Shown one piece after another: positions 42,084 through 51,404 of a DNA stretch of 64,000 nt. This DNA is from CAZMXP01 sp964570285 (GTDB taxonomy: Bacteria; Planctomycetota; PLA2), in NCBI GenBank assembly GCA_964570285.1, contig CAZMXP010000016.1, positions 1-64,000 on the forward strand, given 5' to 3'. The translations under genes and the position numbers were made by a program. Position 1 is the stretch's first letter; each line of letters begins with the position of its first letter. Below the pieces are notes generated by a model. It was not told the origin of the DNA and did no database searches. It saw nothing but the letters and a program-made list of their open reading frames with translations.

Positions 42084-44107
42084 GCCGGGAGTCTACCGCC
42101 CCCGCCGTAGCGCAGACGCTCGAATTCCGCCGTGACCACACCCCCCGGCTCGCGCAGATCGGGAGGCAGCGAGGCTAGGAATTCGCGCGGCGTCTGGTTG
42201 CGTCGGCGCAGGTGACCCCGCCGCGCGCACGCCTTGAGCCAGCGGGCGTAGAAGGCGAGCGCGCGTCGCGGCACGCCCGGCGGCGGACGGATCGCGAGGG
42301 GGCCCGGGGGCCGCCGGCGCAGCAGGCGGGGGAGCAGCGGAAGCAGCAGCAAGGCCAGCGCAACCGGGAGGACAACCGCCCACGGGATCTTCTTCCACGC
42401 CGCCGCAATGGTGCGCGCGAGGGCCTGCTGCTGTGCGACCCCGTATTCGAAGGGGCGGCGCCAGTCGAGAGCCTCCGACCGGCCCCCCCGGGCCCCCTCG
42501 ACCTCCTGCTGCCGCGGGGCGCGCGGCACCTCGCCGCCCGCCGCCTGGACCGGCGCCACGGCACTCGAATCGGCGGGCGTGAAGTCCACCGCGACCATCC
42601 CGACGCCGAGACAGGCGACCTCGACCCAGGCGTGCGCGTTCTTGAACCGCGCCTGGTAGAGCCCCTGGTCGAGACGCTCGCTGAGGCGGAGTCCCCCGGC
42701 GAGGCGCGCGGGGATGCCCAGCGACCGCAGCAGCAGGCAGCCTGCGGTCGCGTAGAGTTCGCAGTGCCCCTCCCGCGCGTCCAGAAACGCGAGGAGGGGC
42801 TCCTCCGACGCCCCGATCTCGGGCGGCAGCGACAGCGTGTACCGGAATCGGTGGCGCTCGAAGTAGCGGCGCACCGTCTCGACCGCCTCGGCGACACCCG
42901 GAGCCGCCCGGCTCTCGCCGAGGCGGGCGGCGAGCGCGGGCCGCAGCGACGGCGGCACCGCGAGGAGGCGCGCGTCGGAGCGGTCGGCGACGAGGCCGTG
43001 CGACGGAGGTGGCGACGCCGCCTCGACGCCGTAGCGGCGGATCTCCCGTTGGCTCGTGACCGTCCCGAGGTCGTCGATCAGCAGCGCGTCGTCGGAGGCG
43101 CGGATGCGCATCGCCCGCTGCGGCAGGAAGAGCACGTGGCCCTCGTAGGCGCGCAGGCTGAAGTTCCAGTCGACGGTCGGGTCGCCGCCCGCGTCGAGCG
43201 TGCCCGAGTCGAGGCGTCGGCGCGCCGCGGAGGGGCGGCGCCAGAGCCCCTCGCCCGGCTCGTAGTCGAGCCACGCGCGGGCGCGCAGCAGCAGCATCGT
43301 GCGCTGGTCCGGCGGCGGGTCGTGGGGCACGCCGTTGACGCGCAACTCGGCGAGGAAGGCGATGCGCTCGTCCTGCTTGATCCGGCCGATGTCGCCGACG
43401 CGGACGGTGGTCGGGAAACCGGTGACCGAGGTGGCGCCCCCGCTCCCGAGTCTTCCCGCGCGGCCCGCCGCGAGCGTCTCCGCCTCCGGCGGGATCGCCC
43501 CGTCGCCGCCCGAACGGTCGCGGCGAGGCACGAAGAGGTAGAGCAGCGTCCCCAGCAGCAGTCCCGAGAGCGCGAGCCCGAGCACGAGCGACGGCGGCAC
43601 GAGCCTCCACGCGGCGCGGTGCGGGAGGAGGCGGACCCTCACGGCGTCGCGCCCGGCGGCGCCTCCGGGGCGCCGGATCGACACGGCGAACGCCGCGGCG
43701 GCGAGGTAGAGGCCCGTGATCGGGAGCGGAAGCCAGCCGGGGGCCGCATCGACACTGCCGAGCAGGACGCAGAGCGAGCCGAGCAGCAGGAGGAAGTCGT
43801 TGTAGTGCGACGGGGCGGCGAGGGAGCGGAGCAGCAGGAAGAAGAGGCCGAAGGCGAGGGCGACCTCGAAGGGCTGCGCGTTGATCCCCCCGAGCAGAGT
43901 GGCCCATCCGAAGTAGAGCCAGAAGAAGAGGTTGCCTACGGCCAGCGGCCGCGGTGCAAGCGCGCCCTCCCGCGGGTCGAGGAGGAGCGCCTTGCCGAGG
44001 AGCGCGAGCAGCACGGCCACCGGGAGCGTCGCGGGCAGCGAGCCGCCGATCAGCGGCCCCGCGCAGGCGGCCGCGCAGAGCAGGGTCGTCGCGAGCCTGC
44101 GCCTCAT
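42080..44107 (-). CDS. TgpA-type membrane transglutaminase-like protein
   Basis: 675 aa. About six TM helices in the first 200 residues, a periplasmic transglutaminase core with the triad Cys in REGHCELYATAG, His in KNAHAWVEV and Asp in VAVDFTPAD, one further TM helix (WAVVLPVALALLLLPLLP) and a cytoplasmic DUF4129-like tail (FYARWLKACARRGHLRRRN). Such proteins go with DUF58 proteins and MoxR ATPases; MoxR is missing here. ATG overlaps the DUF58 stop. Confidence 0.85.
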   Translation of the reverse strand: MRRRLATTLLCAAACAGPLIGGSLPATLPVAVLLALLGKALLLDPREGALAPRPLAVGNLFFWLYFGWATLLGGINAQPFEVALAFGLFFLLLRSLAAPSHYNDFLLLLGSLCVLLGSVDAAPGWLPLPITGLYLAAAAFAVSIRRPGGAAGRDAVRVRLLPHRAAWRLVPPSLVLGLALSGLLLGTLLYLFVPRRDRSGGDGAIPPEAETLAAGRAGRLGSGGATSVTGFPTTVRVGDIGRIKQDERIAFLAELRVNGVPHDPPPDQRTMLLLRARAWLDYEPGEGLWRRPSAARRRLDSGTLDAGGDPTVDWNFSLRAYEGHVLFLPQRAMRIRASDDALLIDDLGTVTSQREIRRYGVEAASPPPSHGLVADRSDARLLAVPPSLRPALAARLGESRAAPGVAEAVETVRRYFERHRFRYTLSLPPEIGASEEPLLAFLDAREGHCELYATAGCLLLRSLGIPARLAGGLRLSERLDQGLYQARFKNAHAWVEVACLGVGMVAVDFTPADSSAVAPVQAAGGEVPRAPRQQEVEGARGGRSEALDWRRPFEYGVAQQQALARTIAAAWKKIPWAVVLPVALALLLLPLLPRLLRRRPPGPLAIRPPPGVPRRALAFYARWLKACARRGHLRRRNQTPREFLASLPPDLREPGGVVTAEFERLRYGGGGRLPA

Positions 44108-45252
44108 GACTTCCGGAAGTACCTCTCGAAGTCGGGCCGCGAGACGTCCCAGACGATCAGCCGCACGCCGCGTTCGGCGGCCGCCCGTTGCGCGCCGCCC
44201 GCGGACCCCGCCAGCGACAGCAGCAGCACGCTCTCCCGGCCCCGTGCCGGGAGTGTCGCGACGACCGTCTCGACCCTCGCGGTGCCCGCCTCGACCGTCG
44301 CAAGGTGTTCGAGGGCAACCAGCAGACCGGCGCGGCTCCCGCGGTGGACCGCGCGTCCCGCCGCGTGCCGCACCTCGGCCCGTCGTCCGCTCCGGGCGGC
44401 GAACGCGAGCAGGGTCGCCGCGCAGGAGACGGCGCGCTCGAAGTGCTGCGCCCTCTGCGCCGCGCGCGACCCGTCGACGCGCGTATCGAGCAGCACGAGC
44501 AGCCGGTCGCCCCCCTCGTCGTCCCGCAGCACGCGGCGCACGAGCGTGCCGGTGCGCGCGCTCGTCCTCCAGTGGATCGTGCGCGGCGCGTCGCCCGGCC
44601 GGTAGTCGCGCAGACCATGGAACTCCTGCCCTTCGCGGCGCGGCCGCAGCGCGCTGACCACGCGGTTGCGCCGGGAGAGAGGGCGCAGGGCGGCCCGACG
44701 GAGCCGTCCCAGAGCCGGCAGCACGACGAGGCGGCTCTCGCTCGGCACGAGTTGCCGCTGCTCGAAGAGGCCGAAGGGCCAACGCGATGCCGAGACCGCA
44801 TGGTGCAGGTGGCGGATGCCGCGTCGGTGCATCCGCTTCTCGTAGACGACCTCGGCCCCGGCCCCGGGCGGGAGCATCGCGAGTTCCGGCGTGCAGGTCA
44901 CCTCCCGCGAGGCGCCGGTCTGCAGCGAGTCCCGGAAGGTGAGGCCGAACGCGGGGCACCAGCGCCGCAGGTTCTTCACGCGAAGCCTCACGTCGAACGC
45001 CGCCCCGGCGAAGACGCGCGCCGGATGGCGCCGCTCGATCGAGAGCCGCCCGGCGGCGAGGTGGGTCAGCGGCACGCTGAGCAGCAGCGTCGCGAGAAGC
45101 GCGCATGCCACATGGAGGATCGCGTTGCGGTCCGCGTAGGCCGCCCCCCAGAAGGCGAGCAGCAGGAAGGTGAGCAGGAACCGCCCGGCAAGGGTCGGCT
45201 CGGGAACGCGGTGCAGCCCCCGGTAGATGGCGCGGAAGAGCGCGGTACCCAT
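44104..45252 (-). CDS. DUF58 domain protein
   Basis: 382 aa with two N-terminal TM helices and the DUF58 signature REGQEFHGLRDYRPGDAPRT followed by IHWRTSARTG. The family contains a vWA-like fold and partners with MoxR and TgpA. Upstream TATCCT (45262-45267, - strand) and AGGGAGGGG precede the ATG. Starts the four-gene coupled unit down to 39358. Confidence 0.85.
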   Translation of the reverse strand: MGTALFRAIYRGLHRVPEPTLAGRFLLTFLLLAFWGAAYADRNAILHVACALLATLLLSVPLTHLAAGRLSIERRHPARVFAGAAFDVRLRVKNLRRWCPAFGLTFRDSLQTGASREVTCTPELAMLPPGAGAEVVYEKRMHRRGIRHLHHAVSASRWPFGLFEQRQLVPSESRLVVLPALGRLRRAALRPLSRRNRVVSALRPRREGQEFHGLRDYRPGDAPRTIHWRTSARTGTLVRRVLRDDEGGDRLLVLLDTRVDGSRAAQRAQHFERAVSCAATLLAFAARSGRRAEVRHAAGRAVHRGSRAGLLVALEHLATVEAGTARVETVVATLPARGRESVLLLSLAGSAGGAQRAAAERGVRLIVWDVSRPDFERYFRKS

Positions 45253-45328
45253 CCCCTCCCTAGGATACAGGCCGGGGGCTCGGGGGTCTGGTGCACGCCT
45301 CGAAGCCGCGCCGATCGGATACTCTCGG

Positions 45329-45748
45329 GTGATCCTCGGACACGGCCTTCTCCTCCTCGCCATCGCTGGCGCCTTCGCCTGGCTGCTGGTCGCGCCCGGC
45401 CGGGAGGCGGAGCAGCACCTGCAGGCCGAACGGGAGGGTCTCGAGGCGATCCGCGCGGCCGGGGGCGGCGCGACGGCGCCCGGGTCCCCGAGCCCCTACC
45501 GAATCGAGTGGGTGCGCGATGGCGCACTTCCGCCGCTGCTGATCGGCAGGCCGCGCGATGGGGCCAGCGGGCACCGCTGGTTCGCCACCGCCGACGGGCG
45601 CGAGATCTACCAGTTCGACACGATCCAGACCGCGGCGCCGAAGGGCACGCCCGACGTGACGGCGCTGCGCCGCTGGCTCGCGCAGCAGGCCGACAAGAGG
45701 TCCGATCGTCCCCTCCCCCACGGCTGGCACCGCTGCAACCACCCGTAG
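45329..45748 (+). CDS. small membrane-anchored protein, 139 aa
   Basis: GTG start 5 bases after GATACT (45318-45323), so probably leaderless. N-terminal TM (LLLLAIAGAFAWLLV), then a helix (REAEQHLQAEREGLEAI) and a soluble domain ending DGREIYQFDTIQTAAPKG. Helix plus small domain resembles minor pseudopilins, but the prepilin cleavage motif is missing. Unknown role. Confidence 0.6.
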   Translation: MILGHGLLLLAIAGAFAWLLVAPGREAEQHLQAEREGLEAIRAAGGGATAPGSPSPYRIEWVRDGALPPLLIGRPRDGASGHRWFATADGREIYQFDTIQTAAPKGTPDVTALRRWLAQQADKRSDRPLPHGWHRCNHP

Positions 45749-45777
45749 CGCGGGCGACGTTCCGTGACCTCCCCTCT

Positions 45778-45783
45778 TACAAT
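45778..45783 (+). promoter_or_regulatory. -10-like TACAAT before dxr
   Basis: TACAAT ends 9 bases before the dxr ATG, with no room for a Shine-Dalgarno sequence. Almost identical in layout to the pepA promoter. Confidence 0.5.
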
Positions 45784-45792
45784 CCGGGCCCC

Positions 45793-46935
45793 ATGACCCG
45801 GCTCCTGCTGATCGGGGCGACAGGCAGCATCGGGCGCTCCGCCCTCGATGTCGTCCGCGCCCTTGCGCCCTCGGTCCGCCTCGTGGGCGTCTTCGCCCGG
45901 TCGGACGCGAAAGGGCTCGCGGCGATCGGACGCGAATTCGGCGTGGAGAGCGCGGGAGTCATGGACGAAGCGGCGCTGCCGCCTCTCCGGGCCGCGCTGC
46001 CCGGCGTCCGCACCGGCGCGGGGGCCGGCTTCCTGAGGGAGGCCATCGCGGCGGAGGGCGTCGACGTGGTGCTTTCGGCCGCGTCGGGCGCCGCCGGGCT
46101 GCCGGCCAGCCTCGAGGCGGTCCGGCGCGGCAAGCGCCTCGCCCTCGCGAACAAGGAGAGCATGGTGATGGCGGGGCCGCTGCTGATGCGCGAGGCGGAG
46201 CGCACCGGCGCGGCGATCCTGCCCGTCGACAGCGAACACAGCGCGATCTTCCAGGCGCTCTCCGCGGGGCGGCCGGAGGAGGTGCGGCGGCTCATCCTGA
46301 CGGCCAGCGGCGGCCCCTTCCGGACCTGGAGCGCCGAGCGCATCGCGAAGGCGACGCCCGAGGACGCGCTGCGCCACCCGATCTGGTCGATGGGCCGGAA
46401 GATCTCCGTCGACTCCGCGACGCTGATGAACAAGGCGCTCGAACTGGTGGAGGCGCGCTGGTTCTTCGGCGTGGACCGCTCCGCGCTCGACGTCGTGGTC
46501 CACCCGCAGTCGATCGTGCACAGCATGGTCGAGTTCCGCGACGGCTCGATCGTCGCGCAGATGGGCCGCCCCGACATGCGGCTGCCGATCCAGTACGCGC
46601 TGACATGGCCGCGGCGCCTCGCCTCCTCGTTCACGGGGTTCCGCGTGGCCGACTTCGCGTCGCTCAGCTTCGAGGCGCCCGACCGCGGGCGCTTCCCGGC
46701 GCTGGACGCCGCCGACCGCGCGCTCGCCCTCGGGGGCACCGCCGGCGCCGTGCTGAACGCGGCCAACGAGGTCGCCGTGGAACGATTCCTCGCGGGAGAG
46801 ATCCCCTTCCCGGCGATCGCGCACATCGCACGCGAGGCGCTCGAACGCGCCCGCATCGAACCCGATCCCGATCTCGACACGATCCTCGCGGCCGATGCGG
46901 CGGCGAGAGAGGACGCCCGCCTGTGCCGAACCTGA
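45793..46935 (+). CDS. dxr: 1-deoxy-D-xylulose 5-phosphate reductoisomerase
   Basis: Second step of the MEP isoprenoid pathway (DXP to MEP, NADPH-dependent). 380 aa with LLIGATGSIGRSALDVV, LANKESMVMAG, DSEHSAIFQAL, TASGGPFRTWS and ISVDSATLMNKALEL, all standard. rseP follows with a 13-base overlap, a frequent arrangement in bacteria. Confidence 0.95.
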   Translation: MTRLLLIGATGSIGRSALDVVRALAPSVRLVGVFARSDAKGLAAIGREFGVESAGVMDEAALPPLRAALPGVRTGAGAGFLREAIAAEGVDVVLSAASGAAGLPASLEAVRRGKRLALANKESMVMAGPLLMREAERTGAAILPVDSEHSAIFQALSAGRPEEVRRLILTASGGPFRTWSAERIAKATPEDALRHPIWSMGRKISVDSATLMNKALELVEARWFFGVDRSALDVVVHPQSIVHSMVEFRDGSIVAQMGRPDMRLPIQYALTWPRRLASSFTGFRVADFASLSFEAPDRGRFPALDAADRALALGGTAGAVLNAANEVAVERFLAGEIPFPAIAHIAREALERARIEPDPDLDTILAADAAAREDARLCRT

Positions 46936-48749
46936 TCCTCGCCGCCCTCGACCCGCTGAACGTCTTCCTCGTCGTCATCGGTCTCGGCGGCCTCATCTTC
47001 GTCCACGAACTGGGCCACTTCGTCGCCTGCCGCCTCACGGGCACGCGCGTCGAGGCCTTCAGCATCGGTTTCGGGCCGCAGCTCCTCGGCTGGCGCCGCG
47101 GGCCGACGCTCTACAAGATCAGCCTGATCCCGCTCGGCGGCTACGTGAAGATGGCCGCGGAGAACCCGGGCGAGGAGCGGACGGGCGCGCCCGACGAGTT
47201 CCCGAACAAGTCCTTCCTGCAGCGCCTCTTCATCATGTCCAACGGCGTGATCTTCAACGGCATCCTCGCCGCGCTGCTCTTCATCTGGGCCTTCCGCTCG
47301 GGCGTCCCCTACATCCGGCCGGAGATCGGCGCGGTGGCGCACGGCGAGGCCGCGTGGGAGAGCGGCCTGCTCGCCGGCGACCGGGTCATCGCGATCAACG
47401 GCCGCGAGATCCTCAGCTTCACCGACCTGCGCACCGAGATCGCCTTCACGACCCGCGACGAGGTGCTCCGCTTCACGGTGGAGCGCGACGGCCGGCGCTT
47501 CGACGTCGACATCCAGCCGCGCTACTCCGACGCCCTCGGCATCCCGGAGATCGGCGTGGGGTTCGCGGTCGATCGGGCGGCCGCGGGAGTCACGGAGGGC
47601 GGACCGGCGGAGAAGGCAGGGGGGCGCCGGGGGGATGTCATCGTGGCCGTGCAGGGGCGCCCGATCGCCTCCATCGAAGCGCTGGACGGCGCGATCGTGC
47701 GCGCGGCGACGGAGGCACCGCCGGAGGCGGCCCGGCTCGACCTCACGGTGCGCGTCCGCCGCGCCGGGGGGGGCGAGGAGGATCTCTCCTTCGTCGTGCC
47801 GATCGCCCCCGAGCCGCAGCTCGGCATCCTCCCCTTCCGGGGACGGGTCGTCCGGCAGATCGGCGGATCCCGCGACCTCCCGCGCCTGCTCGAGATCGGC
47901 GATGAGCTGATCTCGGTCAACGGACGCGAAGTCGCAGACCTTGGCGCGTTGCTGGACGGTGTCGCGGCGGACGAACCGCTCGCAAGCCTCGAGTTCATCC
48001 GCCGCGGGGAGCGGCTCGCCCCCCCGCCCCCCCCCGGAATCACCGTCCGCGACCTCGGTCGGTCGGTCAGCGCCCCCCACGACCTCGACGGGACCAGGGT
48101 GGCACCGCGCGCGGGCATGGCGGCCGAGAGGGCCGGGCTGAAGGCCGGCGACAGGGTGCTCACCGTCGCGGGCAAGACGGTGAAGGGGTGGACCGCGCTC
48201 CGCGAGGAGGTGGCCGCGAACAAGATGCGCCCGGTCGAGTTGCGCGTGGAGCGCGGCGGCGAGACGCTCTCGCTCACCGTCACGCCCACCGGGAGCGTCA
48301 ACAGCGCCCTCGGGTATGTGTTCGAGGCGACGAGCGGCATCCACCACGAGAAGAGCCTCGGCGGCGCGATCTCGACCGGCTGGGACCGGACGGTGCGCAC
48401 GATGGAACAGGTCGTGCTGACGCTGCGCGGCCTGCTGACGCGGCGCGTCTCGGGCAAGAACATCGGCGGGCCGATCCTGATCGCGCAGGCCACCTACGCG
48501 GCGAGCGACCAGGGGCTCGGCGCCCTGCTGCAGCTTCTCGCGCTGATCTCGATCAACCTCGCGATCCTGAACCTGCTGCCGATCCCCGTGCTCGACGGCG
48601 GCCAGATCCTGCTGCTCTGCGCGGAGAAGGTGCGCGGCAAGCCGCTGCCCGATCGCGTGCTGACCTATGTGCAGATCGTCGGCCTGCTCCTGATCCTCGC
48701 GCTGATGGTGCTCGCCTTCTTCAACGACATCGTCAGGATCTTCAGCTGA
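46923..48749 (+). CDS. rseP: site-2 protease RseP with extra PDZ domains
   Basis: Membrane metalloprotease that cuts anti-sigma factors or other membrane proteins. 608 aa; HELGH zinc motif in the first TM helix and NLLPIPVLDGG in a late helix. Between them are four PDZ-like units (ESGLLAGDRVIAING; KAGGRRGDVIVAVQG; LLEIGDELISVNG; RAGLKAGDRVLTVAG), compared with the usual one or two. GTG start overlapping dxr. Confidence 0.9.
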   Translation: MPNLILAALDPLNVFLVVIGLGGLIFVHELGHFVACRLTGTRVEAFSIGFGPQLLGWRRGPTLYKISLIPLGGYVKMAAENPGEERTGAPDEFPNKSFLQRLFIMSNGVIFNGILAALLFIWAFRSGVPYIRPEIGAVAHGEAAWESGLLAGDRVIAINGREILSFTDLRTEIAFTTRDEVLRFTVERDGRRFDVDIQPRYSDALGIPEIGVGFAVDRAAAGVTEGGPAEKAGGRRGDVIVAVQGRPIASIEALDGAIVRAATEAPPEAARLDLTVRVRRAGGGEEDLSFVVPIAPEPQLGILPFRGRVVRQIGGSRDLPRLLEIGDELISVNGREVADLGALLDGVAADEPLASLEFIRRGERLAPPPPPGITVRDLGRSVSAPHDLDGTRVAPRAGMAAERAGLKAGDRVLTVAGKTVKGWTALREEVAANKMRPVELRVERGGETLSLTVTPTGSVNSALGYVFEATSGIHHEKSLGGAISTGWDRTVRTMEQVVLTLRGLLTRRVSGKNIGGPILIAQATYAASDQGLGALLQLLALISINLAILNLLPIPVLDGGQILLLCAEKVRGKPLPDRVLTYVQIVGLLLILALMVLAFFNDIVRIFS

Positions 48750-48753
48750 CCCG

Positions 48754-49617
48754 ATGCGGGTCCCGCCGCTGCTCCGGCTGCTGCGTCCGGCGCTCGCGCC
48801 GACCGCCGCGGCGGATCTCTTCGCGGGCGCGCTCTTCGCGTCGGCGACGATCTCGCCGCGGCTCTTGCCCGCGGCGCTCGGCTCGATGGCGATCTACATG
48901 GGCGGCATGGCGCTCAACGACCTCTGCGACCGGCGCCGCGACGCGGCCCTCTTCCCGCACCGCCCCCTCGTCGCCGATCCGGGGCTGGTCGTGCCGGCGC
49001 GCCGGCTTGCGGCGGGCCTCTTCGCCGGGGGCCTTCTGCTGCACGCGGCGGCAGGCGTGCTGCTCCCCGGGCTGCTCGTCGCCGCACTCGCGGCGGCCTA
49101 CGACTTCGGGGCCAAGCGCCGCTTCCCCCTCGATGCGTTCACGCTCGGCGCGGCGCGCGCCTCCAACCTCTGCGTGGGCGTGTGGGCCGCGGGCGGTTCG
49201 CTCGACAGCCCAAGCCTCACCTACGCGCTGGCCTATCTCTGCTACATCGGGGGGATCACGGGCGCGAGCCGCGCCGAGGACCTCCCGCGCCCGGGGGCGA
49301 GGCGGGTCGCCCTGGTCTTCTCGCTGCTGCCGATGCTGCTCGGGCTGGGGGGGATCGCGAGCCTCGTCCCGGCGACGCCGCGCACCGCCGCGCTGCTGCT
49401 CCCGCTGCTGCTGATCGTGGCTTCGCTGCTGCGCGCGCTCCGTGACGGTTCGCGGCAGGCGATGATGCGCCACGTCTTCGCCTGCCTCGTCGCGATCTAC
49501 GCGTTCCACGCGGCGGCCCTCTGGATCACGGGTCGCGCCCTCGGCCTCGTTCCCGTCGCCGCCTGCGCGCTCGCAAGCCTCGGGCTGCTTCGCCTGCTCG
49601 CGCGACCGGACGCGTAG
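48754..49617 (+). CDS. UbiA-family prenyltransferase-like membrane protein
   Basis: 287 aa with about eight TM helices. The first Asp-rich motif is NDLCDRRRDA and the second region YDFGAKRR is short. UbiA enzymes attach prenyl chains to aromatic or other acceptors. Starts 4 bases after rseP. Substrate unknown; downstream of dxr, it may use the isoprenoids. Confidence 0.75.
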   Translation: MRVPPLLRLLRPALAPTAAADLFAGALFASATISPRLLPAALGSMAIYMGGMALNDLCDRRRDAALFPHRPLVADPGLVVPARRLAAGLFAGGLLLHAAAGVLLPGLLVAALAAAYDFGAKRRFPLDAFTLGAARASNLCVGVWAAGGSLDSPSLTYALAYLCYIGGITGASRAEDLPRPGARRVALVFSLLPMLLGLGGIASLVPATPRTAALLLPLLLIVASLLRALRDGSRQAMMRHVFACLVAIYAFHAAALWITGRALGLVPVAACALASLGLLRLLARPDA

Positions 49618-49657
49618 GGTCCCCTCGCGGCGGGCCCAGGGCACGCCCCCGACGGGG

Positions 49658-50953
49658 CTACTTGCCCCCGGCGTCCCGCTGGTCGGCTTCCTTCTCCTGC
49701 AGGAACTCCTCGAGCTTCTTCGAGACGTGGCCGCGGCGGCGGTCGGGGAAGCTCGCGCGCAGTTCGTCCACGATCGCCTTGTACTCGCGCTCCTGGCGGA
49801 TGAAGTCGAGGTCGCCGTCGGCCTGCATCCACTGCCAGTCGACGAAGCCGAGCGCCACGGCGTTGCGCAGGTACCGGATGGCCAGGCGCTTGTAGTGGTC
49901 GCGCCTCGCCACCTCGTGGCTCGCGCGGATCGCGAAACTGCACGCGAGGTTGTAGGCCGCGAGATAGCGGCTCCCGCCGTCGAGATCCTCGAGCACCCGC
50001 TGATAGCACTGTTCGCCGCTGTCGTACTCGCCGATCCGCATGTACGCAAAGCCCAGGGCCCAGACGGCGGAGGCGGCGCGCTTGCTGCGTGATTCGCTCA
50101 TGCGCAACAGGTACCGGATGTAGGCGCGGGCGGGCCAGGCGACGCCGAGGTCGTGCAGGCTGAACGCGAGCGCCGGGGCGAGTTCGCTCTTTTCGAAACT
50201 CTCCTCGTCCGGCAGGTCCCAGTACTGCTTCCAGAGCGCCTGCACGCGCGCGATGTGCTCTTCGTCGGCCGGATCGATGAGCTCCGCGAAGCTGTACGCG
50301 CAGAGTTCGCGAAGTTCGCCGCTGTCGAAGCGCAGCAGGCCCGGGTGGATCGGGCGGTAGGGCCCGGCCGCCCCTTCGCCGGGCCAAGGCGCTTCGCGGT
50401 CGGCCACGATGTCGAAGAGCACGGGGAGCACGGAGGGCACGAGCCCTTTCAGGCGCGCGAACTGCCCGGTGTAGTGGCCCGTCGGGCCGGTCGGGGACTT
50501 CAGTCTCGCGAGCTGCTCTTCGAGCCGCCACCGGAGGCGCAGCGCCTCCACCCACGCGCGCCGGGCAGGCGTCAGCCCCTTCGGCTCCTCCGCGAAGATC
50601 GCGGGCTTCCCGCCCTCCCCGAGCCCCTCCATGAACGCCCGGAAGAGTTCGGGCTCCGCCTCCGCCGCGCGTCGCCACCCGACCCGCGCCGCATGCGCCG
50701 TCCCGGCGCCGGCGATCGCGCGCAGCAGCGAGGCGCGGCCGCGCGCGTCGAGACTCCCCCAGAGGCCGTCCAGCGCGACCGGGTCGAGCCGTGCGCTCTG
50801 CCGGAGCGCCGCCTCGGCCGCCTCGCGCTCCTGCCGGGCGGGGTCGAGCAGGCCCCGCAGCACGCGCGCGGAGGCGGGTTCGAGCGCCTCTTCCGCCCCG
50901 AGGGCGGGCAGGAGCGTCAGGAGGAGCAGGCCGAGGCGGCGCAAGCCTCCCAA
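49658..50953 (-). CDS. secreted TPR-like protein, 431 aa
   Basis: Start uncertain: TTG at 50953 with GGAG 5 bases upstream, or TTG at 50944 placed close behind TAGACT (50954-50959, - strand). Either gives a signal peptide (LRRLGLLLLTLLPALGAEE). The C-terminal half has TPR-like helices (IGEYDSGEQCYQRVLEDL; RYLAAYNLACSFAIRAS). Role unknown. Confidence 0.62.
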   Translation of the reverse strand: MGGLRRLGLLLLTLLPALGAEEALEPASARVLRGLLDPARQEREAAEAALRQSARLDPVALDGLWGSLDARGRASLLRAIAGAGTAHAARVGWRRAAEAEPELFRAFMEGLGEGGKPAIFAEEPKGLTPARRAWVEALRLRWRLEEQLARLKSPTGPTGHYTGQFARLKGLVPSVLPVLFDIVADREAPWPGEGAAGPYRPIHPGLLRFDSGELRELCAYSFAELIDPADEEHIARVQALWKQYWDLPDEESFEKSELAPALAFSLHDLGVAWPARAYIRYLLRMSESRSKRAASAVWALGFAYMRIGEYDSGEQCYQRVLEDLDGGSRYLAAYNLACSFAIRASHEVARRDHYKRLAIRYLRNAVALGFVDWQWMQADGDLDFIRQEREYKAIVDELRASFPDRRRGHVSKKLEEFLQEKEADQRDAGGK

Positions 50954-51044
50954 GTCTACTCCGGGGCGGGGGCGGTGCGGACCTCGCGGCCCCCTTTCTA
51001 AAGTCGGTCGGCATCGGTGGTCGACGGGACGAGGGCGGGAACTC

Positions 51045-51404
51045 ATGGCGGATTCGCTGCTCGACAAGATCGGTGCCGAACTCAAGCGCGGCCTGGTGCA
51101 GATCGCCGCGCTCTCGCTGCTCCGGGAGCGCATGTACGGCTATCAGCTCGTGAAGATCCTCGCGAGCGGCGGGCTCGAGACGGAGGAGGGGACGCTCTAC
51201 CCCCTGCTGCGGCGGCTCGAAGGGCAGGGGCTGCTCGTCTCGGAGTGGGACACCGAGGGGGCGCGGCCGCGCAAGTACTACCTCCTTACCGCGGAGGGGC
51301 GCGCCGCGCTCCCGCGCATGGAGGAGGCGTGGGCGGAGATCAGCAGGTCGGTCTCCTCGATCCTGATGCGGCCCGTGCCGGCGCTCGCGGAGGAGGCTTC
51401 ATGA
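51045..51404 (+). CDS. PadR-family transcriptional regulator
   Basis: 119-aa winged-helix protein with IAALSLLRERMYGYQLVKIL, EGTLYPLLRRLEGQGLLVS and RKYYLLTAEGRAAL, the PadR core. PadR proteins repress membrane or stress genes in response to small molecules. Its stop overlaps the ATG of the next gene, the usual PadR/HAAS pairing. Confidence 0.88.
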   Translation: MADSLLDKIGAELKRGLVQIAALSLLRERMYGYQLVKILASGGLETEEGTLYPLLRRLEGQGLLVSEWDTEGARPRKYYLLTAEGRAALPRMEEAWAEISRSVSSILMRPVPALAEEAS

